From positions 496,001 through 560,000 of the forward strand of contig NZ_FOUX01000004.1 in NCBI RefSeq assembly GCF_900114995.1: DNA of 64,000 nucleotides, given 5' to 3'. Origin of the DNA: Chitinophaga sp. YR627. Lineage in GTDB: Bacteria; Bacteroidota; Bacteroidia; Chitinophagales; Chitinophagaceae. The position numbers and the translations under genes were made by a program. Below, piece by piece: positions 17,958 through 27,458 of this stretch (the first letter of the stretch is position 1; each line of letters starts with the position of its first letter). The notes beneath the pieces are model-generated. The model was not told the DNA's origin. It worked only from the letters and a program-made list of their open reading frames with translations, and did not search any database.

Positions 17958-18308
17958 ATGTTTGACATGACCCTTAATTACTGTCTTGCTTTTCCTGCCG
18001 TAACACAGGAAGAGAAATGGGACGAAGATCTGCGGTTCTCTGTGGGAGAAAAGCTCTTTTGCATGATCAGCAAATCTGCTCCGCACCAGGTTTCTTTAAA
18101 ATGCCGGCTGGAGGATTTTCACCGTCTGATCTCACAACCCGACATCGTGCCGGCTCCGTATCTGGCACGTTATCACTGGGTACAGATCAAAGCCCTTGAT
18201 ACCTTACCAGTCCCTTTATTACAGTCATTGTTACAGAATGCATACGATCTTGTGGTGAGTACGCTTCCTCCGGAAGAGCGGGCGCAGATACTCAAAGAAA
18301 GAGTCTAA
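17958..18308 (+). CDS. MmcQ/YjbR-family protein
   Basis: A 116-residue soluble protein of the YjbR (DUF419) double-wing DNA-binding-like fold. Signatures are the N-terminal hydrophobic YCLAFPAVTQEEKWDEDLRFSVGEKLFCMIS, then SLKCRLEDF, and the late YHWVQIKALDTLPVPLLQSLLQNAYDLV. The family is widespread but has no settled function. It stands alone, and a strong terminator follows about 80 bases downstream. Confidence 0.85.
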   Translation: MFDMTLNYCLAFPAVTQEEKWDEDLRFSVGEKLFCMISKSAPHQVSLKCRLEDFHRLISQPDIVPAPYLARYHWVQIKALDTLPVPLLQSLLQNAYDLVVSTLPPEERAQILKERV

Positions 18309-18386
18309 ATTTTTCAGGTGATGCATTGGTGCTGTTGATAGACCCGAAGTTCTGCGTATAGCGCCTGGCAGCGCCTAAGTAAGATA

Positions 18387-18433
18387 AAAAAGGAAGAGAG
18401 GCGATAGCAATGCTGTCGCCTCTCTTCCTTTTT
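18387..18433 (+). terminator. Terminator of the YjbR gene
   Basis: An 18-bp perfect stem (18387-18404 with 18416-18433) starts AAAAAGGAAGAGAGGCGA and ends in a T-run. The A-run on the left makes it bidirectional in principle. Confidence 0.92.
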
Positions 18434-18587
18434 ATGTGAATAATTGTTGCCTTATTTCTTCAGATACTCACAGGAAATTGCGTATATTTAAGCTGTTAAA
18501 TAACCGAATTGTTAATCCAACTATACCATTGATCAGAGAAAGGAAACCATCACCACTTAACCCGTTTCATTAAAAAAAGATTATACC

Positions 18588-20135
18588 ATGAAAACTAAAT
18601 TGCTTACGCTATTGCTAAGCGTATTTGCCTATTGTACCGTGTCCGGACAGTCCCTTACAGGAGAACCGAACCCCTGTCCCGGCATAGACTACAACTATTC
18701 TATTACTGTGCCTACTTCGGCCGGTATTCCCTATGTTACCAATCTTTCAAATGGATTTCAGTCTGCTGATATGGTTCCTACACAAACAGGTACCAATGTA
18801 ACGTACAAGTACACTATCAGGTGGAATAATTACTATCAGACATCAAATGGAGCCCCGGTTAAATCAGTGTTTGAAGTAACAACTCCTGCAATGGGTACTA
18901 CTCCTGCAAAACCTTACCCTATCCAGGTAACTATTAAAGGTTTATCTGACGTGCAATTTTCTTCTGTACCCGATCCGTCCTGTGCCTATCGGGGAAACAT
19001 CACTGTCAGTGTATCGCCCGTAGCTAATGCAACCCGTTATGTCTGGACCAATTCGGCCGGCTGGGGTGGAAATGTTACCACAACAACCGCCAGCAATGTC
19101 TTTAATGTTACAAACGAAAGTACTGCAACGATAACAGTTGTTGCGTACAATGATAACTGTACGGCTGCCAATCCGGTTTCAAAGACAAATTCGACCACTG
19201 TTACAAGGCCTGCTGTTGCTATCGTACCTGCTTTCACAGCAGCTCCTGCGCAACTTTGTTCAGCAAACGTGCTGGCAGCAAGTGTATCAGTTGCAGAAGG
19301 AACTCCTGTATCATATGAGTGGTATACGGCGCCTGCAAATTACATCGGACTCAATAGTGGCGGTAGCTACAGCGCAACGGCCCCGCTGGTAACGACAACA
19401 CCGACCGTAAATATGTCTTACATCGGTCCTGCAACAGGCGGACAACCAACGACCCTGTACTGCAGAGCAGTATATTCTGCCACCTGTAAAACTGCGTACA
19501 ATTACTATACCCTCAGCACAGGAAAACCAGCTGTACAAATGTTCGCTGCTTTCACAGCTACACTTGGAGAAGTATTTGGAGACAGTTTCGGCGCCTGCCC
19601 GATAGAAGTGTTACAGATACGTCCTGTCACCAATTATGGTACCGGCGCCGTAACCGGTCATCAATGGGAAATGCTGTCCGGTAGTTATTCCAGCGTAAGC
19701 AATCTCACCGGCATTCCGCTCAGACTCAGAATGTCCAGTCAACTGAATGCAGAGGTGGAATTCCGTTACCGTTTCAACACGGCATGTGGCTGGTCTGATT
19801 GGCTCAATTGTTATGCATTCACCTGGAGTTGTAACGGCGCACGTACAGCTGTCATTACTGAAAAAACAGCTGCTGCCCCAACAAATCCGCTGAGTTTCAC
19901 GCTTTCTCCCAATCCGGCTGCTAACGAGATTTCCGTTAACATCCCAGATACAAAAAGTAACACAGCACTGTTGCTGAATATCGTTGATATCAAAGGAACA
20001 TCACTGATCCGCAGCAAACATGCGGCTGCTTCAAAAGTAACAGTAGATATCAGCAAACTGCCAGCCGGCCAGTATATCTTACAGGTACAATCCGGCACGA
20101 ACAGTTATTCAAAACAATTTATTATCGCAAAATAA
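18588..20135 (+). CDS. Secreted protein with PKD-like domains and a T9SS type A sorting domain
   Basis: 515 residues with a signal peptide (MKTKLLTLLLSVFAYCTVSGQ). The middle is Thr/Ser-rich beta-sandwich material with paired cysteines and phrases such as RYVWTNSAGWG and HQWEMLSGSYSS, which look like Ig/PKD-like repeats. The last 75 residues are a classic type A type IX sorting signal: FTLSPNPAANEISVNI, then LLLNIVDIKGTSLI, then VDISKLPAGQYILQVQSG and a basic end. It is therefore exported through the T9SS and probably anchored or released at the cell surface. No catalytic domain is visible, so a structural or adhesive role is likely but unproven. Confidence 0.85.
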   Translation: MKTKLLTLLLSVFAYCTVSGQSLTGEPNPCPGIDYNYSITVPTSAGIPYVTNLSNGFQSADMVPTQTGTNVTYKYTIRWNNYYQTSNGAPVKSVFEVTTPAMGTTPAKPYPIQVTIKGLSDVQFSSVPDPSCAYRGNITVSVSPVANATRYVWTNSAGWGGNVTTTTASNVFNVTNESTATITVVAYNDNCTAANPVSKTNSTTVTRPAVAIVPAFTAAPAQLCSANVLAASVSVAEGTPVSYEWYTAPANYIGLNSGGSYSATAPLVTTTPTVNMSYIGPATGGQPTTLYCRAVYSATCKTAYNYYTLSTGKPAVQMFAAFTATLGEVFGDSFGACPIEVLQIRPVTNYGTGAVTGHQWEMLSGSYSSVSNLTGIPLRLRMSSQLNAEVEFRYRFNTACGWSDWLNCYAFTWSCNGARTAVITEKTAAAPTNPLSFTLSPNPAANEISVNIPDTKSNTALLLNIVDIKGTSLIRSKHAAASKVTVDISKLPAGQYILQVQSGTNSYSKQFIIAK

Positions 20136-20163
20136 TTTCCTGCCTGGTATAGTAGGATACAAT

Positions 20164-20197
20164 AAAAAAGCGACTGCCTGATGGCAGTCGCTTTTTT
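20164..20197. terminator. Bidirectional terminator between convergent genes
   Basis: A 15-bp perfect stem, AAAAAAGCGACTGCC / GGCAGTCGCTTTTTT, with a TGAT loop. It can serve both the T9SS gene on the plus strand and the permease gene on the minus strand. Confidence 0.95.
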
Positions 20198-20214
20198 ATA
20201 ACATATACATAAAC

Positions 20215-22611
20215 TTATTCTGTTCGCAAACTCTTTACCGGGTCAGCCAATGCCGCCTTTATAGCAGAATGCCCCACCGTCAGCCATGCAATCACCAGTG
20301 AGAACAACAAGGTAACAACAAAAACACCGGCTCCTATTTCCATCCGGAAACTGAATTGCTGCAACCAGTCATTCATAAAATACCACGCAAGCGGTGTAGC
20401 AATCGCAAAGGCCAGCGCGATCAATATGGTAAACTCCCTCGACATCAGCATGACGATGGTCATCACATCCGCGCCTAATACTTTCCGGATGCCTATTTCC
20501 TTCTTGCGTCGCAACGCCATAAAAGAGATCAATCCATATAAACCAAGGCAGGAGATGAAAATAGCGATGCCTGCAAAGATCTTAAACAGTTGCGCCAGCT
20601 GATTTTCCTGTTTGTAATAATCGGCCAGCGTCTGGTCCATAAAACTGTATTTAAACGTATAATCAGGGTAATTTTTATTCCACAATGCCTCAATAGCAGC
20701 TATCGTACTCCGCGCCTTACCGGTTTCAATCCGGATATTCGCCGTTTTGTAAATCCGCTTAAAAGTTGTCATCACTACCGGATCGATCGGATCACGTAAA
20801 GACTTTACATGAAAATCCTTTACAACACCCACGATAGGCAGGGTCTTGTTCATTACGGTGATAGGTTGTCCGATAGCCGCCTCCGGACTAACAAAACCAG
20901 CTTTCTTTACCAGGGTTTCATTCACCACAAATTCGCTGACGGTATCGGCGTCATAATACACCCTTCCTGCCAGTAGCTGCATTTTATAAATATTGAAATA
21001 GTTGGTATCTGCGGGTTTCATATTCACAATCAGGTCTGCTTTATCCGTATGATTACTACCAAGCTTAAAATCTGTCGCCCAGAAATCCTCTCCTGCAGGG
21101 GCAAACAGACTAAAACTCACCTCACGCACACCTGACTGGTGCATCAGTGCATCACGCAGATAATCGAACCTGGTACGGCTGACACTATCATGTGGAAATT
21201 CTGCCGTAATGATCGCTTCTTTACTAAAGCCCATATCCGCATTACGAAAGTAGTTTGTCTGTGCAATTACGATCAGCGTACCAATGATCAGCACCTGCGC
21301 GATGACAAACTGGAAAGTCACCAATCCTCTCCGCAAATGAATACCCCTTGGATTTTCTGCATTTAAACGGCTTTTTAGCGCATTCATCGGATTAAACCCT
21401 GACAATACCAATGCGGGATAAAAACCGGCTAATACAGTCACAATCGCCCACAAAAACAGGATAAATGAAACAGCTGGTATGACAGGCAATACAGATAATG
21501 AGATCCTCATCTCCAGCAAAGCACTCAAAAATGGCAGTAACGCCATAGCCAGTATTAAGGCCCCGGACATAGCAACAAAACAGGATAGTCCGGTTTCTCC
21601 CAGAAACTGCAATAACAGTTGCTCTCTGTTACTACCGAGTACTTTTCGTACGCCTACTTCGCGCGCACGGCTAATGGCATTCGCGGTAGACAGGTTGACA
21701 AAATTGACACAGGCGATGATCAGCAGAAATATGCCGATCAGGCGTAAGGCAGTTATAATTTCTTTACTGAAAACGCGGCCGCTGAAGGTCTCAAAACGTT
21801 TATCGGTATGTATATCCTTTAACGGTTGCAGCGATAGTTGATAACCGGCATGAGAAGCAGGAACGTGTTTCGTAATAAAGCCAGGCAGGAGCGCATTCAA
21901 CTGCCCCTCGGTATAACCTTCCTTAGCAAGTACCAGGACGTAGTTATTCGTAATCCCCACCCAGTCATTCACACCAAAACCCAAAGGCTGTAAGGTAACG
22001 TAAGAGATAACCATGCCTAAAGAAAAGTCGGTATTGTCAGGCGGAGTTTCCATGACACCCGTAATACGGATGTATCGTCCGTAAGCGCGGATCATCTTAC
22101 CCGTCGCCTGCTGCCAGTCGCCAAAATACTTATTGGCCATATCCCTGGACAGCAATGCGGTATTTTGTTCTTGCAGGCCATTGACCGCATTACCGGTAAG
22201 CATCCGGAAATCAAACATTTCAAAAAAAGAAGGCTCCGCAAAAAAGACGCCCTCAGCTTCACTGAATTTCTTCACTGTCGCACCATCTTTTCCAGGTATG
22301 GTGACCTGTACATTTTTATCGCCGTAAATACCTGCTACCTTTTCCAGCTGCGGATAATCAGTCCGCAGCCCCTCTGCATAGGGAAACGGCGCCCCTGTAC
22401 CAAAACCGCCCCCTTTCAGATCAGACCTTACAATACGATAGATCCTGTCTCTCTTTGTATGAAAATTATCATACTCCTTTACATATTGAACAACGATGGA
22501 AATAAGCAGAAAAGCCCCAAAGCCAACCATCAGACCAGTGATATTCACCAGGAAATGACGTTTGTTATGTATTAGATTTCGGAGGGCGGTCTTCAGGTAA
22601 CTGTGCAGCAT
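20215..22611 (-). CDS. FtsX/MacB-type ABC transporter permease
   Basis: 798 residues with the duplicated layout common in Bacteroidota: one N-terminal membrane helix (about 18-40), a MacB-type periplasmic domain, an FtsX block of three helices (about 285-410), a helix near 430-450, a second periplasmic domain, and a C-terminal FtsX block (about 675-785). The couplings FVNLSTANAISRAREVGVRKVLG and LMALRRKKEIGIRKVLGA are the conserved FtsX cytoplasmic loops. No ATPase or membrane-fusion gene is adjacent, so its partner must be encoded elsewhere. Such permeases usually act in mechanotransmission or in lipoprotein/antimicrobial peptide export, but the substrate here is unknown. Confidence 0.9.
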   Translation of the reverse strand: MLHSYLKTALRNLIHNKRHFLVNITGLMVGFGAFLLISIVVQYVKEYDNFHTKRDRIYRIVRSDLKGGGFGTGAPFPYAEGLRTDYPQLEKVAGIYGDKNVQVTIPGKDGATVKKFSEAEGVFFAEPSFFEMFDFRMLTGNAVNGLQEQNTALLSRDMANKYFGDWQQATGKMIRAYGRYIRITGVMETPPDNTDFSLGMVISYVTLQPLGFGVNDWVGITNNYVLVLAKEGYTEGQLNALLPGFITKHVPASHAGYQLSLQPLKDIHTDKRFETFSGRVFSKEIITALRLIGIFLLIIACVNFVNLSTANAISRAREVGVRKVLGSNREQLLLQFLGETGLSCFVAMSGALILAMALLPFLSALLEMRISLSVLPVIPAVSFILFLWAIVTVLAGFYPALVLSGFNPMNALKSRLNAENPRGIHLRRGLVTFQFVIAQVLIIGTLIVIAQTNYFRNADMGFSKEAIITAEFPHDSVSRTRFDYLRDALMHQSGVREVSFSLFAPAGEDFWATDFKLGSNHTDKADLIVNMKPADTNYFNIYKMQLLAGRVYYDADTVSEFVVNETLVKKAGFVSPEAAIGQPITVMNKTLPIVGVVKDFHVKSLRDPIDPVVMTTFKRIYKTANIRIETGKARSTIAAIEALWNKNYPDYTFKYSFMDQTLADYYKQENQLAQLFKIFAGIAIFISCLGLYGLISFMALRRKKEIGIRKVLGADVMTIVMLMSREFTILIALAFAIATPLAWYFMNDWLQQFSFRMEIGAGVFVVTLLFSLVIAWLTVGHSAIKAALADPVKSLRTE

Positions 22612-22746
22612 AAAGGTACTTTGGATAGCTGATTATCTAGTTCAGTGCCATACTATATAATAATGGAAAATAATACAATATGATTGAACAGTAATCATTA
22701 TCTGTCCGGTTTTGATACAATCACTGTCCGCTGGAGGGCAGTGAAT

Positions 22747-22783
22747 AAAAAAAGACCGCTCATTACCTGAGACGGTCTTTTTT
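22747..22783 (-). terminator. Terminator of the TSUP permease gene
   Basis: AAAAAAGACCG (22748-22758) pairs with CGGTCTTTTTT (22773-22783) around a 14-base loop. It lies about 70 bases after the TSUP stop and upstream of the FtsX-type permease gene. Confidence 0.88.
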
Positions 22784-22852
22784 CTGTTAACATTGCTCAG
22801 CGGGCAATGCAATAGTCATGACATCCTAACACTAAAATAAAATCATAAAAGC

Positions 22853-23644
22853 TTACTTGCACAAGGTATAGATGATATCATACACACCGAATAAGATCAG
22901 TGTACATGCAAACAACTTTTCCAGTAAGGGAGACTTCATCTTCACTGCTGTCTTAGCGCCCAGATAAGAAGATGGAATGGCTGTCAGCGATAATACCAGC
23001 GCAATATTCCAGTCGATATGTCCCAGCCACCAATGTGCCAGTGCGCCCGGTATAGACAGTAATGCTGATAAGACAATAGAACAGGCCAGCGCCTGTTTGA
23101 TCGGCATATGCAATTTCTTGATAAAGAAAGAACTGAATAATACGCCGCCTGCATTCGCCAGCAAACCGGATAATAATCCAATACCCAGTGAAGCCCACAC
23201 GATCATCTGTTGATGTCCTTCTGCGGCATTTTCAACAACAGGCGTTTCTGCTTCGTTCTTCTTTCTCAGAAAGGAAAATAACAGTGACCCACCGATAGAG
23301 ACAATAAACAAAGCTGTCAGTATCATCAGTGTTTTACCCGGCAGAAACTTGCTCAGAAAGGAACCTGCCAGTGTTGCAGGAATGCCGAACAGGGCGCCGG
23401 TCAGTATCACTTTACGATTGAATAACTTTTGACGGCTGTAAACAGTTGTAGCTGATATTGTACTGGTGATCGCTGCCGGTAATGGAGAGGCCAGCGCATA
23501 AAACGGATTGACACCCGCAAATATCTGCAGGGCAGGTGTACTGACTGCGCTACCTCCTTTGCCCAATAAGCCGGACAGGTAGCCTACGATAAGGCCAATA
23601 ACTAATACGACCAGATAATCGGTCTGTTGTAATAATGTGAACAT
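22853..23644 (-). CDS. TSUP (TauE/SafE) family permease
   Basis: 263 residues with about eight membrane helices in the two-fold arrangement of the TauE/SafE sulfite/organosulfonate exporter family. Both halves open with the expected glycine-rich signature: GYLSGLLGKGGSAVSTPALQ near the N terminus and GLLSGLLANAGGVLFSSFFI after the central loop. Substrates range across sulfite, sulfoacetate and related anions, and no linked sulfur gene narrows it here. It is monocistronic, with a strong promoter about 120 bases upstream and its own terminator. Confidence 0.9.
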   Translation of the reverse strand: MFTLLQQTDYLVVLVIGLIVGYLSGLLGKGGSAVSTPALQIFAGVNPFYALASPLPAAITSTISATTVYSRQKLFNRKVILTGALFGIPATLAGSFLSKFLPGKTLMILTALFIVSIGGSLLFSFLRKKNEAETPVVENAAEGHQQMIVWASLGIGLLSGLLANAGGVLFSSFFIKKLHMPIKQALACSIVLSALLSIPGALAHWWLGHIDWNIALVLSLTAIPSSYLGAKTAVKMKSPLLEKLFACTLILFGVYDIIYTLCK

Positions 23645-23768
23645 AAAACTTCCTTCAGCAAACAGGCCTGGTGTAAAGGCGAAGCTGGCTTAAATAATGA
23701 TGGTTGGTAAGAGTGAAATTACAGGTATCCTTTTCTGTTACATCGATGTTCTAAGTGGAAGGACAACC

Positions 23769-23800
23769 CAAAAGTACAGTGCTGTAGCGGGTCTAACAAA
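23769..23800 (-). promoter_or_regulatory. Strong Bacteroidota-type promoter of the TSUP gene
   Basis: On the minus strand: TTTG (23797-23800), exactly 20 bases, then TACTTTTG (23769-23776). Both boxes match the phylum consensus perfectly. The distance to the ATG at 23644 gives a 5' leader of roughly 115 bases. Confidence 0.75.
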
Positions 23801-23954
23801 ATTTCAGCCAATAGCTGGTCATTACTAAAAGTTATAGAGGATAACCATAAGTAATAATTTTGACAGCAGCGGCCCGGACTAGGCTATAACCTATTTAGCC
23901 TACTAAATCTATGATTTGGATAAAATCACTATGAAAAGCTTAAATCAGACTTTT

Positions 23955-24557
23955 TTACCATTGATACACCATCCCGATGCCTCCGGGAGCGACAGTTAAC
24001 TGCAGTTCGTTAAAATGTTGAAACAGACCTTTCCCACGACTATGATGCACCATAAAATTTACGCCATCGAACAATAGCAGGAACGCCCCCTGAAAAATGA
24101 GCGAATTACCATACCCTTTCCAGCGGTCATACCCTGTCCCAAACAGTTTCGTCTTCCCATGCTCCCGCATATACAGTCCGCCGGCCATATAAGCCAGATC
24201 CAGCGCTCCGTTCACCAGGAAGATCTTTTCAATTTTATGCTGCTCATTAATACTCCCCTGCCAGTTATATTGCCCGGGGTCCAGTCTGCGGTTACCCAGG
24301 TAACTGGCCGTAGCAATCCCAAGATTGACCACCCCCCAGATGGCATTCATCTGGTGAAAATATTTAGCCTCTCCATGCGCGCTACTGTTTCCGATCAGAC
24401 CGGCAGCGAGATTCGCCGTACCCCAGCTTCCCAATACCAGCATGGCCGTTTTGGTGTTATTGATGCGTACTTTGTTGAAAGTGCGTAAATATGAGGTATC
24501 CTGCGCATGGGCAGCGAACGTAACAATCAGCAGGGAGAGGAAAAGGAGTTGTTTCAT
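23955..24557 (-). CDS. Small exported/membrane protein (DUF6992-like)
   Basis: 200 residues. An N-terminal signal peptide (MKQLLFLSLLIVTFAAHAQ) is followed by four probable membrane helices: around the stretches TAMLVLGSWGTANLAAGLIG, MNAIWGVVNLGIATASYLG, IFLVNGALDLAYMAGGLYM and SLIFQGAFLLLFDGVNFMVHH. The pattern resembles a family I remember as DUF6992, common in Bacteroidota and of unknown function, but I could not check this. It is not obviously linked to either neighbour. The upstream region carries a tandem GAATTAA repeat starting 27 bases before its ATG. Confidence 0.6.
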   Translation of the reverse strand: MKQLLFLSLLIVTFAAHAQDTSYLRTFNKVRINNTKTAMLVLGSWGTANLAAGLIGNSSAHGEAKYFHQMNAIWGVVNLGIATASYLGNRRLDPGQYNWQGSINEQHKIEKIFLVNGALDLAYMAGGLYMREHGKTKLFGTGYDRWKGYGNSLIFQGAFLLLFDGVNFMVHHSRGKGLFQHFNELQLTVAPGGIGMVYQW

Positions 24558-24583
24558 GGGGTGCGTTTTTCGTATATACGGAG

Positions 24584-24667
24584 GAATTAAGAATTAAGAA
24601 TTAAGAATTAAGAATTAAGAATTAAGAATTAAGAATTAAGAATTAAGAATTAAGAATTAAGAATTAA
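24584..24667. repeat. Twelve tandem copies of GAATTAA
   Basis: An uninterrupted, perfect heptanucleotide array (12 x 7 = 84 bases). An inverted counterpart of about four units lies at 24805-24836. It is long enough to be prone to copy-number change by slippage. It sits just upstream of the small membrane protein gene. Confidence 0.95.
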
Positions 24668-24708
24668 TACCAAAGATCTGCATTCCATCCAAATAGTTCA
24701 ACATAAAA

Positions 24709-24746
24709 AGAGCCGCCCCGACTGTTCGAAGCGACTCTCTTTTTAT
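24709..24746 (-). terminator. Probable terminator of the ebo operon
   Basis: AAAAAGAG-CGC pairs with GCG-CTCTCTTTTT with one mismatch in the stem. It sits between the two GAATTAA arms, about 90 bases after the eboF stop on the minus strand. Confidence 0.6.
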
Positions 24747-24804
24747 TTACTTTAAAACTAATTACTCAAAATGCCATCTTCCGCACCACTCTCCGCTGCA
24801 TTTC

Positions 24805-24836
24805 AATTCTTAATTCTTAATTCTTAATTCTTAATT
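24805..24836. repeat. Inverted arm of the GAATTAA repeat, overlapping the eboF stop codon
   Basis: CAATTCTTAATTCTTAATTC continues as further TTCTTAA units, the reverse complement of the array at 24584-24667. The TAA stop of eboF (24831-24833) is contained in the last unit, so the repeat has supplied or overwritten the end of the gene. Confidence 0.85.
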
Positions 24837-26201
24837 TCTCGTCAACGCTTTCCATATTACCCCATAAACATCCGTAGCAGCCAGTTCCTGCCCTTCACCC
24901 ACCTGATTGGATATCAGCACAGGGTGAAATGACTTATCCTCAGAAATACGCCCGTGAGAGCCTTTTATAAGGGTAGCATCCAACGGTATTACATTCATGA
25001 GATAACGGAAGCCCAGTTTTTTCTTCAGTAATTTGAACCCGGCCTTCAGCTTAATCAACGGATCTGCAGGGTTCATGAACATTTCCACAGGGTCATAACC
25101 AGGTTTACGGTGGATATCTACCAGTCGGGCGAAATCAGGTGCTTTGGCGTCATCCATCCAGTAGTAGTAAGTGAACCAGCTTTTGGCGTCTGCCACCAGT
25201 ACCAGTTCCCCGCTACGGCTATGATGCATCTTATGCTGACGCTTACCTTCTCTGTCCAGCACCAGTTCCACACCCGGTGTATTCTCCACGATACTGCGTA
25301 CTTTCTTATACACAGAAGGGTCATTGACATATACATGCGCGATCTGATGGTCTGCCACCACAAATGCTTTGGAAGCACCGGGATCCAGCAGTTCCAGCCC
25401 TCTTTCCTCTCTCACTGCGATCAGTCCTTCTTCCCGGAAACGACGGTTCAGGTGGATAGGGTTATTCACATTGGTGATACCATATTCCGACAGAATGATC
25501 ACCTCACTGCCTTTCTTTTCATAAAATTCCACCAGCTGCTTACACACCGCATCGACTTCACCCAACTCTTTGCTGATACGGGAGAAATCCTGACCGAATT
25601 TCTGTAAACAGTAATCCAGGTGTGGCAGATAGATCAGTGTCAGCGTCGGATCGTACAGGTTATCGGTTACGACAGATGCATCCGCGATCCACTGGGTAGA
25701 ACGGATGTTCGCACCTGGTCCCCAGAACTGAAATAAGGGGAAAGTCCCCAGCTCTTTCTGCAGATGATCACGCAGTGAAGCAGGGTGTGCATAACAGTCC
25801 GGCGCCTTACGGCCATCTGCCAGGTATTGCGGACGGGGAGTGACGGAATAATCGGCGGTTGAATACATGTTATACCACCAGAACATCTTTGAGCAGGTAA
25901 AGGAAGGATCAAGACGTTTGGCTTTATCCCAGATCTTGGGAGCTTCCACCAGTTTGTTGGATTGCTTCCAGAACTTGATTTCACTGTCCTGCCTGTCATA
26001 CCATCCATTACCCACAATACCATGTTCTGCCGGCCATTGTCCGGTTACATAGGTACTCTGTACTGCTGTAGTGACAGCCGGCACCATGGGCCGGATAGTG
26101 GATAAATGCTGTTTCTTCACATATTCCTGCAGGAAGGGCGTATGTACACCTATAAGGGAGGAGGATAAACCTACTACGTCAATTACTACTGTTTTTTTCA
26201 T
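24831..26201 (-). CDS. eboF: EboF-like alkaline phosphatase superfamily hydrolase
   Basis: 456 residues of the nucleotide pyrophosphatase/phosphodiesterase branch of the alkaline phosphatase superfamily. The likely metal ligand Asp8 sits in TVVIDVVGLS, the Thr nucleophile is in VPAVTTAVQSTYVTG (residues 40-54), and AEHGIVGNGWY, YLPHLDYCLQ and ILSEYG are further family metal-site stretches. No signal peptide. It is last in the six-gene ebo order, 33 bases after eboE. Genes of this type close ebo clusters in Bacteroidota. The natural substrate is unknown; a phosphorylated intermediate of the pathway is a reasonable guess. Confidence 0.85.
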   Translation of the reverse strand: MKKTVVIDVVGLSSSLIGVHTPFLQEYVKKQHLSTIRPMVPAVTTAVQSTYVTGQWPAEHGIVGNGWYDRQDSEIKFWKQSNKLVEAPKIWDKAKRLDPSFTCSKMFWWYNMYSTADYSVTPRPQYLADGRKAPDCYAHPASLRDHLQKELGTFPLFQFWGPGANIRSTQWIADASVVTDNLYDPTLTLIYLPHLDYCLQKFGQDFSRISKELGEVDAVCKQLVEFYEKKGSEVIILSEYGITNVNNPIHLNRRFREEGLIAVREERGLELLDPGASKAFVVADHQIAHVYVNDPSVYKKVRSIVENTPGVELVLDREGKRQHKMHHSRSGELVLVADAKSWFTYYYWMDDAKAPDFARLVDIHRKPGYDPVEMFMNPADPLIKLKAGFKLLKKKLGFRYLMNVIPLDATLIKGSHGRISEDKSFHPVLISNQVGEGQELAATDVYGVIWKALTRN

Positions 26202-26234
26202 ATGGCGCCATTAGGATATGAGTTCAAAACTATA

Positions 26235-27458
26235 TTACATGGCTGGTAATTCCAACTGTTGCAATACCCAACGCAGTTCCCTTGATACGGACTTGTCCAT
26301 TGGTAATTTCAGTTCAGCCGGTAATACATCCCAGGTATATGTTTCAACTTCCAGGTGTTGTGTAAATGGTTGTTTCCGTTGTAATTGTAATACATTCTCT
26401 ATATCTGACCGGGTAGAAGACAATACACCGTAACTATCCACAAACACCGGTACATGGAAATGCGAACGCCATTCTTTTACCGCAGGATTCGCGGCATCTT
26501 CCAGGGCCTGTGGCAGGTCAGGATAATGCAGGAAGCCATCTTCCTTGCGGGCTATCACCTGATGCAGATAAGTTGGCTCATTGAACTCCTTAAAAGCATT
26601 GATCACCTGTTCCCGTGCGGCTGCTTCTGCTGGCAATGATGCTTTCAATGCAGCGCTGATCTGTAGCTTACCTACTTTCAGCCCGTGCTGGTCCAGTTGT
26701 TTTAACACATCGGCGGCCGACTCATACACCAATGCAAAGTGGCATACGTCGTAGCATAGTTGCACATGTGTTTTGATAGCAGCTGCCGCTTCATCCGCGC
26801 TCATACCAAACTTGTCTTCCAGGGAAGGAATACCAAGGGGTAACAGGTAATGGAGATACCAATCCAGGAACTCCTGTGTATTTTCCATCATGCCGTCCGG
26901 CTCCGGCTCTATATCAAGATGCATAGTGGGACCACCGCCACGTTTAATACGTACCAGTTGCTCTACTATCTGCAGGATATGCAGGGTAGTGGTCTCCATG
27001 ATCGCTTCTTTCTCTGATTCGCAGCGTACATGCCACAATTTATACGAAAGTGGCGCGGTGGAGATACCTCCTTCCATCCCCTCAGGTAAGAGGGACGCCA
27101 GCAGCCGGAATAAACGGCTGGTATAAAACACACGCTCTGACGTCGTCCAGTCAGGCGTATGCACATGATCTTTTACAACTGTATGGTGGAAACCTCCGTA
27201 TGGAAAGCCGTTCATCGTGAACACATAACAATCGTGCGCTTTCAGCCAGGCTTTGAATTCTTCCAAAGCCGCTTCTTTACTGAGCTCCAGACTGGCTGTA
27301 TTGGACAGGCGCAGACCGATACCGAAAGGTTTATCAGGAGATACTTCTTTCTTTACCGCGGGTACATACTGTTTGAGCTGTGCAAAATGTGCGCTCCAGT
27401 TTTCACCGGGATGAATATTCGTACAGTAGGTTAAATGAGATTGATCAGATACTTGCAT
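26235..27458 (-). CDS. eboE: EboE-like TIM-barrel protein (sugar phosphate isomerase/epimerase fold)
   Basis: 407 residues. The N-terminal LTYCTNIHPGENWSAHFAQLKQY and KPFGIGLRLSNTAS are characteristic of EboE (metabolite traffic) proteins. The HLDIEPEPDG and CYDVCHFALVYE stretches supply acidic and His residues at the barrel mouth, as in xylose isomerase-like enzymes. The gene overlaps the end of eboD by 14 bases, implying translational coupling. The reaction is not established in any organism to my knowledge. Confidence 0.87.
   Translation of the reverse strand: MQVSDQSHLTYCTNIHPGENWSAHFAQLKQYVPAVKKEVSPDKPFGIGLRLSNTASLELSKEAALEEFKAWLKAHDCYVFTMNGFPYGGFHHTVVKDHVHTPDWTTSERVFYTSRLFRLLASLLPEGMEGGISTAPLSYKLWHVRCESEKEAIMETTTLHILQIVEQLVRIKRGGGPTMHLDIEPEPDGMMENTQEFLDWYLHYLLPLGIPSLEDKFGMSADEAAAAIKTHVQLCYDVCHFALVYESAADVLKQLDQHGLKVGKLQISAALKASLPAEAAAREQVINAFKEFNEPTYLHQVIARKEDGFLHYPDLPQALEDAANPAVKEWRSHFHVPVFVDSYGVLSSTRSDIENVLQLQRKQPFTQHLEVETYTWDVLPAELKLPMDKSVSRELRWVLQQLELPAM

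Noticed and set aside
24584..24836. CRISPR array
   Set aside because: The repeat units are 7 bases with no spacers, so this is a microsatellite-type array and not CRISPR.
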